Shown: piece by piece, positions 37,808 to 47,127 of the stretch
Layout: every line of letters begins with the position of its first letter
How positions within the stretch are numbered: position 1 is the stretch's first letter
NCBI RefSeq assembly: GCF_008086205.1
Contig: NZ_VSKK01000002.1
Span: 1-64,000, forward strand
Direction of reading: 5' to 3'
Source of the DNA: Bizionia myxarmorum
GTDB taxonomy: Bacteria; Bacteroidota; Bacteroidia; Flavobacteriales; Flavobacteriaceae
DNA: 64,000 bases
Notes under the pieces: generated by a model
Told to the model about the DNA's origin: nothing
What the model saw: the letters and a program-made list of their open reading frames with translations, nothing else
The model's database searches: none
Program-made: the position numbers and the translations under genes

Positions 37808-39430
37808 ATGAAAAAACTTTTAACTCTAGCCATATTAGCAACCATGCTATCGTGCCAGAAAGAAAAAATTCAAGTTGACGCTATTGTCATCAACGGAAAC
37901 GTGTATACTGTAAACGGTACATTTGATAAAGCCGAAGCTTTCGCCATAAAAGATGGTAAATTCTTGGAAATAGCCAGTGCCAAAATTCTTCAAGATAAAT
38001 ATGTGGCAGATACCCTTATTGATGCACAAGGTAAAACTATTATGCCGGGTTTTATTGATGCACACGCACATTTTGAAGGTTTAGGAAATAATCTATTGAG
38101 TGTTGACTTAATGGGTTCAAAAAGTTTTGAAGAGGTTATTAAGCGTGTATTAGACTTTCAACAAGATAAAGAATCAGCTGTTATTTATGCTAGAGGTTGG
38201 GATCAAAATAATTTTGAAGGAAAAGAATATCCGGACAATGTCTTATTAAATCAACTGTATCCAGACACGCCGGTGGCTTTAGTTCGTGTGGATGGCCATG
38301 CAGCATTGTTTAATCAAGCGGCTTTAAATTTAGGAAATGTTACCGAAAAAAGTAAGATAGATGGTGGCGATTTCGTTAAGAAAGATGGAAAATTGACAGG
38401 CGTTTTAATAGATCGCGCTCAAAGTTTGGTATATGACAATTGGCCTGCTACAACAAGAAGTCAACGCGTTAATGCCCTTTTAGCGGCTCAAGAAGAATGC
38501 TTTAAATATGGATTAACAACTATTGATGATGCAGGTGTTGGCGCTGACGGGATTGCTATTATGGATAGTTTATATAAGTCTGGCGATTTGAAAATTCGTT
38601 TATACGTCATGGCTAGTGGCACCGCAGATCAATTAGATTATTATTTGAAAAACGGTATAGTGAAAACGGATGGTATGCATATCCGTTCCTTTAAAATATC
38701 TTCAGATGGTGCTTTAGGCTCTCGTGGTGCTTTACTTCGTGAACCATATTCTGATGCTCATGAGGTTTTTGGATTACCAGTTACTAGTTTAGATTATTTA
38801 GAAAAAGCAGCAAACCGTATTGCCAATTCTGAATTCCAATTAAATACACATGCTATTGGCGATTCTGCTAATCATGCCGTTTTAAACATTTACAAAAAAG
38901 CTTTAGAAGGCAAAAAAGATAGACGTTGGAGAATTGAACATGCGCAAATAATTTCGCCAGAAGATTTTAAAAAGTTCGGTGATATTATGCCATCCATTCA
39001 ACCAACTCATGCCACAAGTGATATGTATTGGGCTGAAGAAAGGTTAGGAGCGGAGCGTATGAAAGGTGCTTATGCCTATAAAGAATTACTAGATATTTAT
39101 GGGAAAGTAGCTTTGGGGACTGATTTCCCGGTAGAAAAAGTAAGTCCATTTTTAACATTTCATTCGTCCGTTGCACGTCAAGATGTGGAACAATTTCCAA
39201 AAGATGGTTTCCAAATGGAAAATGCCTTGTCTCGTGAAGAAACGTTGCGCGGTATGACCATTTGGGCTGCTTATTCGAATTTTGAGGAAAATGAAAAAGG
39301 CAGTATTGAGGTTGGTAAATTTGCCGATTTCATTATTTTAGATCGCGATATTATGAAAGTTGCTATTCAACAAGTTCCAGAAACTAAAGTAGAACAAACC
39401 TATTTAGGTGGAAAACCACAACTAAAATAG
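37808..39430 (+). CDS. YtcJ-like amidohydrolase, lipoprotein
   Basis: The 540-residue product is an amidohydrolase_3 family metal hydrolase. The ATG at 37808 gives a lipoprotein signal peptide, MKKLLTLAILATMLSC with the lipidated Cys16. The metal site begins with GFIDAHAHFEG, and later ligands are in LNTHAIGD and RIEHAQ, with a final GTDFPVE. The enzyme is thus tethered in the periplasm or outer membrane and hydrolyses an unknown amide or cyclic substrate. The frame is open upstream to 37748, but those residues are not signal-like. A terminator follows at 39458. Confidence 0.88.
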   Translation: MKKLLTLAILATMLSCQKEKIQVDAIVINGNVYTVNGTFDKAEAFAIKDGKFLEIASAKILQDKYVADTLIDAQGKTIMPGFIDAHAHFEGLGNNLLSVDLMGSKSFEEVIKRVLDFQQDKESAVIYARGWDQNNFEGKEYPDNVLLNQLYPDTPVALVRVDGHAALFNQAALNLGNVTEKSKIDGGDFVKKDGKLTGVLIDRAQSLVYDNWPATTRSQRVNALLAAQEECFKYGLTTIDDAGVGADGIAIMDSLYKSGDLKIRLYVMASGTADQLDYYLKNGIVKTDGMHIRSFKISSDGALGSRGALLREPYSDAHEVFGLPVTSLDYLEKAANRIANSEFQLNTHAIGDSANHAVLNIYKKALEGKKDRRWRIEHAQIISPEDFKKFGDIMPSIQPTHATSDMYWAEERLGAERMKGAYAYKELLDIYGKVALGTDFPVEKVSPFLTFHSSVARQDVEQFPKDGFQMENALSREETLRGMTIWAAYSNFEENEKGSIEVGKFADFIILDRDIMKVAIQQVPETKVEQTYLGGKPQLK

Positions 39431-39457
39431 GGAATAGGTTTTAGGTATTAAAAATTC

Positions 39458-39497
39458 AAAAATCGGCAAAAACGTAGGTTTCTGCCGATTTTTTTGT
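39458..39497 (+). terminator. rho-independent terminator of the amidohydrolase gene
   Basis: AAAAATCGGCA (39458-39468) pairs with TGCCGATTTTT (39483-39493) and is followed by more T. The convergent methyltransferase gene could use it in the other direction, because both sides are A/T-rich. Confidence 0.85.
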
Positions 39498-39524
39498 TTC
39501 CAAAAACAAGAGTTTAAAAATATA

Positions 39525-39583
39525 ATCCTCACATCCTCACATCCTCACATCCTCACATCTTCACATCTTCTCATCCTCAAATC
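39525..39583. repeat. 8-base tandem repeat (ATCCTCAC)n
   Basis: Seven consecutive 8-base units run from 39525 to 39580, the first four exact ATCCTCAC and the last three varied (ATCTTCAC, ATCTTCTC, ATCCTCAA), followed by ATC. It sits between convergent genes and ends nine bases before the methyltransferase stop. It is an intergenic microsatellite; no regulatory effect can be inferred. Confidence 0.9.
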
Positions 39584-39592
39584 AACAAAACT

Positions 39593-40294
39593 CTAATATA
39601 ACCTAGCCAAATAGTCAAAATGGTCACCATCCATCACTTTATCACAAGACAATTCTATGGTTTGACAGGCTTTATATAGCATATCAAAATCCAAATACAG
39701 CCATTTCATAGGCGTTTCTTCTTCACCCTTATAACTTAAGTAATAATCCAATTCTCCGTAATAGTTGGCATGTGTATCAATCCATAATCCGCCATCTTCA
39801 TCTTCGTACATATATTTTATGTCTGACGAATCAATCAAAATCTGACCTCCAGGATTTAATAAGGATTTTAAATGCTTCAAATAGGTGCTGACTTCTGATA
39901 ATTCTTGGAAAATACCTGTGCCATTCATTAGTAACAAAATGGTGTCAAAGGTTTCAGTTTCATCTAGAAGATCTTTTAATTCCGCAAATTTCACACCGCG
40001 ATTTTTGGCCACGGCAATAGCACCTGCTGAAATATCTATCGCTTTTACAGAAAGGCCTTTGTTTTGTAAATATAAACTGTGACTTCCGGCGCCGCAACCC
40101 ACATCTAAAACAGTGCCTTTAGCCAATTTCAGCGCTTTCTGCTCCAGTTTCGGCATGTCTTTAAAGTCTCGAAATAAATAGGAAATAGGTAACTCATCTT
40201 CTTCTGAAATACTAGTAGATGTAACCATATCTTCTGTATAATTTCCAGATTGATAGTCTAATAATGCTTTGCCAAAAATGTCTTTTAAATTCAA
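39593..40294 (-). CDS. class I SAM-dependent methyltransferase
   Basis: The product of 233 residues has a clear SAM-binding motif I, VLDVGCGAGSHSLYL near 63-77, an acidic residue after strand 2 (VKAIDIS), and LLLMNGTGI in place of motif IV. The N-terminus is an extra helical segment and the C-terminus a strand-rich part. The substrate is not evident; it is a Methyltransf_11/25-type enzyme. It is monocistronic on the minus strand. Confidence 0.85.
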   Translation of the reverse strand: MNLKDIFGKALLDYQSGNYTEDMVTSTSISEEDELPISYLFRDFKDMPKLEQKALKLAKGTVLDVGCGAGSHSLYLQNKGLSVKAIDISAGAIAVAKNRGVKFAELKDLLDETETFDTILLLMNGTGIFQELSEVSTYLKHLKSLLNPGGQILIDSSDIKYMYEDEDGGLWIDTHANYYGELDYYLSYKGEEETPMKWLYLDFDMLYKACQTIELSCDKVMDGDHFDYLARLY

Positions 40295-40368
40295 AGTTTA
40301 ATATTTAAAGTTTAATATTAGGATGGTTTTTATAGTTTTGCAAGGATTTGAATCTCAAACCTTGAATT

Positions 40369-40869
40369 TTGAACTTGAAACCCAAAATAGAAAGTCTACC
40401 AAAACTCGCCAAAGATAAGCATAAGGAAAATAAAGATTTCTTTAAAAAATTAAAAAAGAAGCCGCCAAAGCAATTGGATTATATCATGCAAGAACTGCAT
40501 GAGGCGGAATTTAAGCGAACCGATTGCTTAACATGTGCCAATTGCTGTAAAACGACAGGGCCACTATTTACGGATAAGGATATAGAGCGGATTTCCAAGC
40601 ATTTTAAAATGAAACCACAACCTTTTATTGATCAGTTTTTAAGATTGGATGAAGAGAATGATTATGTTTTGCAATCTGTTCCATGCACCTTTTTAGGCGC
40701 CGATAATTATTGTGGTATTTATGAAGTCAGACCCAAAGCGTGCCGTGAATTTCCACATACTGACCGCAAGAAATTTCAGCAAATTTCAAATTTAACCATG
40801 AAAAATGTTGAAATTTGCCCAGCTGCCTACAATATTGTCGAAGAAATGAAAAAGCGGATTCCGTTTTAA
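40369..40869 (+). CDS. YkgJ family cysteine-cluster protein
   Basis: The product of 166 residues carries a metal-binding cysteine cluster, CLTCANCCKTTGP near 57-69, then PCTFLG, YCGIYEVRPKACREFPHT and a final CPAAYN. This is the zinc/iron-chelating UPF0153 (YkgJ) pattern, probably binding an Fe-S cluster or zinc. The N-terminus is lysine-rich. The start is a TTG, with a TAGTTTTG -7 box about 30 bases upstream. The sterol-desaturase-like gene follows after 34 bases. Confidence 0.8.
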   Translation: MNLKPKIESLPKLAKDKHKENKDFFKKLKKKPPKQLDYIMQELHEAEFKRTDCLTCANCCKTTGPLFTDKDIERISKHFKMKPQPFIDQFLRLDEENDYVLQSVPCTFLGADNYCGIYEVRPKACREFPHTDRKKFQQISNLTMKNVEICPAAYNIVEEMKKRIPF

Positions 40870-40903
40870 TTATAACTTTTAGTATATTTAAACAAAAAAC
40901 ACC

Positions 40904-41734
40904 TTGGAAGCCATTTTTAACTATTTTGAAAACATTCCAACCCTGCACCGAAGTATTTTACTGGTGGGTGGAATTATGCTTTTTTGGATTTTGGAAGGTG
41001 CTTTGCCTTTATTTCTTTTTAGATATAAGAAATGGAAACACGCTTGGCCCAACTTATTTTTTACGCTAACTACCATTATAATAAACTTCGGATTAGCCTT
41101 TTTGCTATTAAAATCCACGGATTGGGTTATAGCCAATAACTTCGGAATTATTAATTGGTTACCAACCATGCCTTTATGGTTATATGTTATTTTAGGCGTG
41201 TTACTACTTGATTTTTTTGGTGCTTATTTAGCACATTTTGTAGAACACAAAATTCCAGCGCTTTGGATGGTTCATTTAGTGCATCATACCGATCATCAGG
41301 TAGATATTACAACTGGAAACAGGCACCATCCTATTGAAAGCGTTATTCGTTTCTCTTTTACTATTTTTGGTGTTTTTATTGTGGGAGCACCCATTGGCAT
41401 TGTTTTTTTGTACCAATCGCTTTCGGTTATTTTTACGCAATTAACACATGCTAATATAAAAATGCCTCGAAAATTAGATAAGGTCATCAGTTATATTTTT
41501 ATTTCTCCAGATATGCATAAGGTGCATCACCATCATGTGTTGCCTTATACCGATTCTAACTACGGAAATATTTTCTCTATCTGGGATAGACTCTTTGGTA
41601 CCTATATGGAATTAGATCGTGATAAAATTATTTATGGTGTTGATGTGTTTCCAGATGAAATAGCAAATGGTAAAATTCAAGAACTCTTAAAACAGCCATT
41701 TGTGAAATATCAGAGACCAACTATTAAAACATAG
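40904..41734 (+). CDS. sterol desaturase / fatty acid hydroxylase family membrane protein
   Basis: The product of 276 residues is a di-iron membrane oxygenase. Histidine boxes are HFVEHKIPALWMVHLVHH, TGNRHHPIE, and the late HKVHHHHVLPYTDSNYG; four membrane helices lie between residues 10 and 175. Substrates in the family are sterols, carotenoids and acyl chains; none can be chosen here. The start is the TTG at 40904, needed to keep the first helix. Probably cotranscribed with the YkgJ-like gene. Confidence 0.85.
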   Translation: MEAIFNYFENIPTLHRSILLVGGIMLFWILEGALPLFLFRYKKWKHAWPNLFFTLTTIIINFGLAFLLLKSTDWVIANNFGIINWLPTMPLWLYVILGVLLLDFFGAYLAHFVEHKIPALWMVHLVHHTDHQVDITTGNRHHPIESVIRFSFTIFGVFIVGAPIGIVFLYQSLSVIFTQLTHANIKMPRKLDKVISYIFISPDMHKVHHHHVLPYTDSNYGNIFSIWDRLFGTYMELDRDKIIYGVDVFPDEIANGKIQELLKQPFVKYQRPTIKT

Positions 41735-41906
41735 CGGAAAAAGAATTTTCTGTTTTTTAGCAGAAACCAGACTGTTTATCTCTTTTATTTGTCAGTTAAC
41801 TATCTTTTTACGGTTTTTTGTAAGTTTTTCCTTAAAGAAAATTTGTTTTTTGTGAGGAAATTTAAATAAGAGAATTTATATTTGCTAAAATTGGTTTTAA
41901 TAATAT

Positions 41907-42275
41907 ATGAAGACACTTGTTTTCAAGTTTTTATTTTTCGGTATTTTCATAGTAGCATCATCAACATATGCGCAATCCAACTACATTGCCAAATTAGAGA
42001 AAAACACCAATTTAGGAGCAAGCACTTTATTCCATGAATTAAATAAAACTAGAGACACTTTAATTCTAAAAAGTCCCTCTAAAATCAGTCGGATTTACGC
42101 CATCAATAACGATTTTAAGCGTGAAATTGATACCCAATTAGATGCTTTTAATTATAAGTTATCACTTGATAGTTTATCAAAAGGTAAACATGTACTTGTT
42201 GTTTCTCAATCTCCAAAAAAAATAATCTTCGTAATTTATATTCTAGACAAACTAACGGCTATTGAACGTATTTAA
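41907..42275 (+). CDS. short secreted protein, paralogue of the broken gene at 42509
   Basis: The product of 122 residues has a signal peptide (FKFLFFGIFIVASSTYAQ) and a small strand-rich domain. It aligns with the product of 42509-43307: N-Y-I-x-K-L-x-K-N-T-N then LSLDSLSKGKHVL resembles LNKLDVGNYTI there. No known family was recognised. A good -7 box, TATATTTG, is at 41877-41884. It is probably a free-standing exported protein; it ends without the C-terminal extension of its paralogue. Confidence 0.6.
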   Translation: MKTLVFKFLFFGIFIVASSTYAQSNYIAKLEKNTNLGASTLFHELNKTRDTLILKSPSKISRIYAINNDFKREIDTQLDAFNYKLSLDSLSKGKHVLVVSQSPKKIIFVIYILDKLTAIERI

Positions 42276-42508
42276 AGGGTTCCTATCTGTTTTTGAAATA
42301 TAAATCCATTAAAGTAATTATGTGTTTCTATTCTTTCTACTCCGTTAATCGATAAAATTTTCAATAATTTTCTGTTAAACTAAAAAATATTGAGCCTTAA
42401 CGAATAACAAGTTCATTATTAGATTCGCTTGTAGCATCATCTTACTTTTACGCTATAAACAACTGATTGATAGCTCAAAACAGATGTGTAAAATTAAATT
42501 TATTCGTC

Positions 42509-43307
42509 ATGAAACCATTTCAAATAATGATGTTTATGTTTATGGTAGTGTGTTGCAAACACGTTTTCTACGGACAAAATACAATTTACTCAACCTTAAC
42601 AAAAAACATTAATACCAAAGCATCGGGCTTATCGCACAATTTAAATGTTGCGGGAGATTCCTTATTGTTAAAGAGTCAGTTTGTCCTTTCTAAAAATTGA
42701 AATTATAAACGATTTCGAAGTTCAGGTTATTCCTTTTCCTAATGAAGCTAAAGAAGTGGGCGTGCCATTAAATAAATTAGATGTTGGTAATTATACCATT
42801 TCAGTGTTTTTTATTGAAGGTAAAGATGGTACCTATATTTATAGTAAAACAGTCGTTTTTAAAATTGCTAGATTATTACCAATTATGGAATTTTCCACTT
42901 CTAATTTGGCACTTAATATTACGACTGGATTAGATGAAGATACCATTCTAATGCCTGAAAATTTTAATAAGGTAATTTCTGCAAGAACTTTAAAAACTGA
43001 TAATGTAGCTACTGATTTTTCAAGAGCTAATGTTAAAGCTACAAATATAGAATCTTTAAAAAATTTAGTTCCACCTAGAGAAACTAGAGAAATCAGTTTT
43101 GATTCTAAAAAAATGAGATCTAAAAATAAACCTCTAGCAGCTTCTATTAAAACAGAAGATGCTCTTGCAGATAATGGCGACGTTATTTTTGTTCCTTATA
43201 GTCTTTCTGATACACGCCGTTTTAGTGATGATCCTCGCTACGTTAATCAATCTAGAGAAGCATACCGAAAAGAAAATTTAAGACCTAACGGCAAACCGTA
43301 TAATTAG
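42509..43307 (+). pseudogene. secreted protein gene split by a one-base frameshift
   Basis: Two overlapping frames, 42509-42700 and 42681-43307, together match the paralogue at 41907 end to end. The first gives the signal peptide and first strands (to FVLSK), the second continues IEIINDFEVQV. Removing one A from the run AAAAA at 42691-42695 joins them into a protein of about 265 residues. The long C-terminal part is polar and repeats no known domain. It may be a recent mutation, a slippage-controlled gene, or a sequencing error in the homopolymer. Confidence 0.7.
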
Positions 43308-44573
43308 TTATTTGTAAAGTAAGTAAGGTTGGCGCATGCTATCATAAGCTTCTAAACCTTGAGTCCAGGTTTTCTTAATCTCGAGAGCGCTCATGCCGGA
43401 TTCAATTTGTTTCTGTAACGAAGTTGTTCCAGCTAATTTTATAAAGAAATTATTGAAAAACGCTTTTTTATCATTTGTCGCTTGATAAGCTTCAATTATA
43501 TAAGTTAAATTAATGTGTTTTAAAGGTTTTGAAGCACTTAAATCTAAACCATAACAAAGTTTGCCGTCATGTTTAGGGCTTTTGGCACCTTCATTTGGTT
43601 TGGGTGTAAATGTATAATTAAAATTGAATTTCTTTTTATCTAAAAAAGGACTCCCAAAAATTTGAAACTGTTTTTCAGTGCCGCGACCTGCATTGACATT
43701 AGTGCCTTCAAAAAAGCATAAGCTTGGATACAAATTTATAGCTACATCATTTGGTAAATTAGGTGATGGTTTTATAGGTAACTTATAAGCCGTTTGATGC
43801 GTGTAATTGTTAACATGAATAACGGTTAGTTTACATGTTACTTCATTTTTTAGCCACTTTTCACCATTAATCATTTGGGCATATTCGCCAATTGTCATGC
43901 CATGAACTACAGGAACGGGATGCATACCAACAAAGCTAGTATGCTCCATTTCCAAAACTGGTCCATCTATATAATGACCGTTTGGATTCGGTCTGTCTAA
44001 AATTAAAAGAGGAATATTTTGTTCGGCACAAGCTTCCATAACAAAATGTAAAGACGAAATATAGGTGTAAAAACGAGCGCCAACATCTTGGATGTCGAAA
44101 ATCATAAAATCAATATCGGCCAACTGTTCTTTACTCGGTTTTTTATTATTTCCGTAAAGAGAAATAATAGGTAAACCTGTTTTAGAATCGAAACCATCTT
44201 TAACCATTTCTCCAGCATCTGCTGTGCCACGAAAACCATGTTCCGGAGAAAAAACTTTAATGACATTCACGTTTAAGGCTACTAATGAGTCCACTAAATG
44301 CGTATATGTTTTATGCGCGTTATCTTTAAAAATAACGCTAGTTTGGTTTGCAACAACCCCAACGCGCTTTCCTTTTAACAGCGGCAAATAAACCATTGTT
44401 TGGTTTGCACCAACAGTTATAGACTCCGTTTTGGCGGGAATTGGATGTGCTGAATTTTGAGTTGTATTGGCTTTTGAAGTCGATTCATTTTGTGAAAAGT
44501 TTCCACAAGAAATCAGTACCATAACAAATAATAAAACTGTATTTTTGGACTTATTTAATAGTAATTGCATCAT
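43308..44573 (-). CDS. NamZ-like exo-beta-N-acetylmuramidase (DUF1343), lipoprotein
   Basis: From the ATG at 44573 the 421-residue product has a lipoprotein signal with lipidated Cys23 (VMVLISC), then the DUF1343 core: GKRVGVVANQTS, VFSPEHGFRG, a late LPNDVAINLYPSLCFFEGTNVNAGRGTEKQFQIFG in pieces, and PSPNLP. NamZ removes N-acetylmuramic acid from the ends of peptidoglycan fragments. The frame extends to 44801, but those residues are the antisense of the divergent gene. The two genes start back to back. Confidence 0.85.
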   Translation of the reverse strand: MMQLLLNKSKNTVLLFVMVLISCGNFSQNESTSKANTTQNSAHPIPAKTESITVGANQTMVYLPLLKGKRVGVVANQTSVIFKDNAHKTYTHLVDSLVALNVNVIKVFSPEHGFRGTADAGEMVKDGFDSKTGLPIISLYGNNKKPSKEQLADIDFMIFDIQDVGARFYTYISSLHFVMEACAEQNIPLLILDRPNPNGHYIDGPVLEMEHTSFVGMHPVPVVHGMTIGEYAQMINGEKWLKNEVTCKLTVIHVNNYTHQTAYKLPIKPSPNLPNDVAINLYPSLCFFEGTNVNAGRGTEKQFQIFGSPFLDKKKFNFNYTFTPKPNEGAKSPKHDGKLCYGLDLSASKPLKHINLTYIIEAYQATNDKKAFFNNFFIKLAGTTSLQKQIESGMSALEIKKTWTQGLEAYDSMRQPYLLYK

Positions 44574-45809
44574 TTGAATTTCGAATATTTTATAGCAAAA
44601 CGCATTATTGACAGTAAAGCGTATAAAAGTAGCGTATCGGCACCAATAATAAAAATTGGTATCGCGGCAATTGCTATAGGTATCATTGTGATGATGATTT
44701 CTATTGCCACTGGAATTGGACTTCAACAAAAAATTCGTGATAAAGTCGTTGCCTTTAATGGTGAATTGATGATTTCTAAATTTGGCGATAATAATTCGCA
44801 AGAAAGTGATAGTCCGTTATCATTAAAACAAGATTTTTACCCCGATTTTAAAGCGGTTGAAGGCGTCAGTCATATTCAAGGTGTTGCCACAAAATTTGGA
44901 ATTATTAGAACGGAAGACGATTTTGAAGCCATCATTGTAAAAGGCGTTGGTACGGATTATAAATGGGATTATTTTCAGGAATATTTGGTGGAGGGAACTT
45001 TGCCAATATATACAGATTCCTATAGCGAAGATGTTTTGATATCTGAATACATTGCCAATCGTCTGCATTTGGGCGTTGGTGAAACTATTCAAACGTATTT
45101 TGTAAATAACGATTTCAATAAGCAACCACGCATTATTCCTTATAAAATAGTGGGAATTTATAACTCCGGCTTTCAGGAATTTGATAAAACGTATGTCATT
45201 TCGCATATCAAACATTTACAACGTATTAATAAATGGGAAAAAGATGAAGTTGGACATTTTGAACTTTTTGTGAATGATTATTCAAAGTTGGATGACATTC
45301 GTGAACAAGTTTACAAGAATACACCAGCCGAATATAACACGATTACTGTCGAGAAAAAGTTCGATTCTATTTTTGAGTGGATAAGTATTTTTGTTAAAAA
45401 CATTTATGGAATTATTGGCATCATGGTTATAGTTGCCGGATTTAATATGGTTACCGCGTTATTGGTTTTAATTCTGGAACGCACCCAAATGATTGGTATT
45501 TTGAAAGCTTTGGGCAGTAATAATTGGACCATTCGTAAAATATTTCTCTACAATGCTTCATACTTAATTATTTTAGGATTGGTTTGGGGAAATGTTATAG
45601 GTTTAGGAATTCTGCTTGCTCAAAAATATTTTAAAATTTTCCCTTTAGATCCTAACGTTTATTATGTGAGTGAAGCACCTGTTTATTTAAGTTTCACCTA
45701 TATTGCCACATTAAACATTGGTACATTTATCTTGTGTTTACTCATGTTATTGATTCCTTCTTATATTATTACTAAAATTTCGCCAGTAAAAGCTATTCGT
45801 TTTGAATAG
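44574..45809 (+). CDS. FtsX/LolC-like ABC transporter permease
   Basis: The product of 411 residues (from TTG at 44574, giving LNFEYFIAKR) has a first membrane helix near 28-48, a large MacB-like periplasmic domain, and three C-terminal helices, the FtsX/LolCE layout. The segment ILERTQMIGILKALGSNNWTIRKIFLYNA is the cytoplasmic coupling helix that meets the ATPase. It may release lipoproteins or export another envelope component. An alternative TTG at 44565 would overlap the NamZ start. The ATPase partner is not adjacent. Confidence 0.85.
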   Translation: MNFEYFIAKRIIDSKAYKSSVSAPIIKIGIAAIAIGIIVMMISIATGIGLQQKIRDKVVAFNGELMISKFGDNNSQESDSPLSLKQDFYPDFKAVEGVSHIQGVATKFGIIRTEDDFEAIIVKGVGTDYKWDYFQEYLVEGTLPIYTDSYSEDVLISEYIANRLHLGVGETIQTYFVNNDFNKQPRIIPYKIVGIYNSGFQEFDKTYVISHIKHLQRINKWEKDEVGHFELFVNDYSKLDDIREQVYKNTPAEYNTITVEKKFDSIFEWISIFVKNIYGIIGIMVIVAGFNMVTALLVLILERTQMIGILKALGSNNWTIRKIFLYNASYLIILGLVWGNVIGLGILLAQKYFKIFPLDPNVYYVSEAPVYLSFTYIATLNIGTFILCLLMLLIPSYIITKISPVKAIRFE

Positions 45810-45829
45810 TTGAATTTGGGCGTTTACTA

Positions 45830-46020
45830 CTTCGCTATCGCTTCGTATTACCGCGCTTTCCATTATATCTTTTTCTCGTACCTCAAAAAAGGATGCCATT
45901 TCAATCGCTAACGCAAAACAGCAATAAGTCACCGTATTGAGTAGAAAGATAATTCCAAAATTCTCTGTGTATCTCTGCGTTTCTTTGTGAATCTCCGCGA
46001 AATAATCGGTAAGAGTAGGC
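45830..46020. other. intergenic stretch with a repeat-like, possibly decayed sequence
   Basis: On the minus strand, GGAGATTCACAAAGAAACGC and AGAGATACACAGAGAAT at 45960-46000 belong to a wording seen between genes in many bacteria near GxxExxY-protein genes. A 91-codon minus-strand frame covers it and reads into the permease gene; it looks noncoding. Beyond it, TACCTTTG at 46072-46079 is a possible -7 box for the next gene. Confidence 0.3.
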
Positions 46021-46130
46021 ATTCGCGAAATTCGTGTTTAAAAAACGTTTCGTGCTTTCCATTCAAAAACTTACCTTTGCATTTCAATTTTCACATTACA
46101 TTTTAATTATAAGCGCATAAGCAAGCATAT

Positions 46131-47111
46131 ATGGAATACGCAGAAAATATATTAGAAACTATTGGTAATACGCCTTTAGTGAAATTGAATAAATTAACAG
46201 CTGATTTACCGTGTTTGGTTTTATCAAAATATGAAACCTTCAATCCTGGAAACTCCGTTAAAGATCGTATGGCTTTAACTATGATTGAAGATGCTGAAGC
46301 TGATGGGCGTTTAAAACCAGGCGGCACTATTATTGAAGGAACTTCAGGGAATACAGGAATGGGATTAGCACTTGCGGCGATTGTTAAAGGTTACAAATGT
46401 ATTTTTGTAATGGCCGATAAACAAAGTAAAGAAAAGGTTGATATTTTGCGCGCTGTTGGAGCAGAAGTGGTGGTTTGTCCTACAAACGTGGAACCAACAG
46501 ATCCTAGAAGTTATTATTCTGTTTCTAAACGTTTAGGCGAAGAAACACCGAATGCTTGGTATGTGAATCAATATGATAATCCAAGTAATACAAAAGCACA
46601 TTATCAGAGTACAGGTCCAGAAATTTGGAAACAAACCGATGGTAAAATTACTCATTTTGTGGTTGGAGTAGGAACTGGTGGTACCATTTCTGGTGTTGGA
46701 AAATATTTAAAAGAACAAAATCCCGATATTAAAGTGTGGGGAATTGATACCTACGGAAGTGTGTTTAAAAAATATCACGAAACAGGAATCTTTGATGAAA
46801 ATGAAATTTATCCATATGTAACAGAAGGTATTGGCGAAGATATTTTACCAAAAAACGTCGATTTCAGTATTATTGATGGTTTTACAAAAGTAACCGATAA
46901 GGATGCCGCTATTTACACGCAGAAATTAGCCAAGGAAGAAGGTATGTTTTTAGGAAATTCCGCTGGAGCCGCTATTAAAGGACTTTTACAGTTGAAAGAA
47001 CATTTTACCAAAGACGATGTGGTTGTGGTTTTATTCCACGATCATGGAAGTCGCTACGTTGGGAAAATGTTTAATAATGAATGGATGGAGAAAATGGGTT
47101 ATGTTGAATAA
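46131..47111 (+). CDS. PLP-dependent cysteine synthase / cystathionine beta-synthase family enzyme
   Basis: This fold-type II PLP enzyme of 326 residues has the PLP lysine K44 in NPGNSVKDR, TSGNTG at 71-76, and the phosphate-binding GVGTGGTISG near 180. The segment PTDPRSYYSVSKRL and the length resemble the catalytic core of cystathionine beta-synthase more than classical CysK. It should join serine or O-acetylserine with a thiol. No CBS regulatory domain is present. It has its own terminator at 47146. Confidence 0.88.
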   Translation: MEYAENILETIGNTPLVKLNKLTADLPCLVLSKYETFNPGNSVKDRMALTMIEDAEADGRLKPGGTIIEGTSGNTGMGLALAAIVKGYKCIFVMADKQSKEKVDILRAVGAEVVVCPTNVEPTDPRSYYSVSKRLGEETPNAWYVNQYDNPSNTKAHYQSTGPEIWKQTDGKITHFVVGVGTGGTISGVGKYLKEQNPDIKVWGIDTYGSVFKKYHETGIFDENEIYPYVTEGIGEDILPKNVDFSIIDGFTKVTDKDAAIYTQKLAKEEGMFLGNSAGAAIKGLLQLKEHFTKDDVVVVLFHDHGSRYVGKMFNNEWMEKMGYVE

Positions 47112-47127
47112 CTAATATTTCAAATTT

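Noticed and set aside
42467..42508. Upstream start for the split gene
   Set aside because: The ATG at 42509 gives a proper signal peptide, whereas the added residues do not.
45747..46022. 91-codon minus-strand frame
   Set aside because: It overlaps the permease gene's 3' end, has no family features and reads repeat-like DNA.
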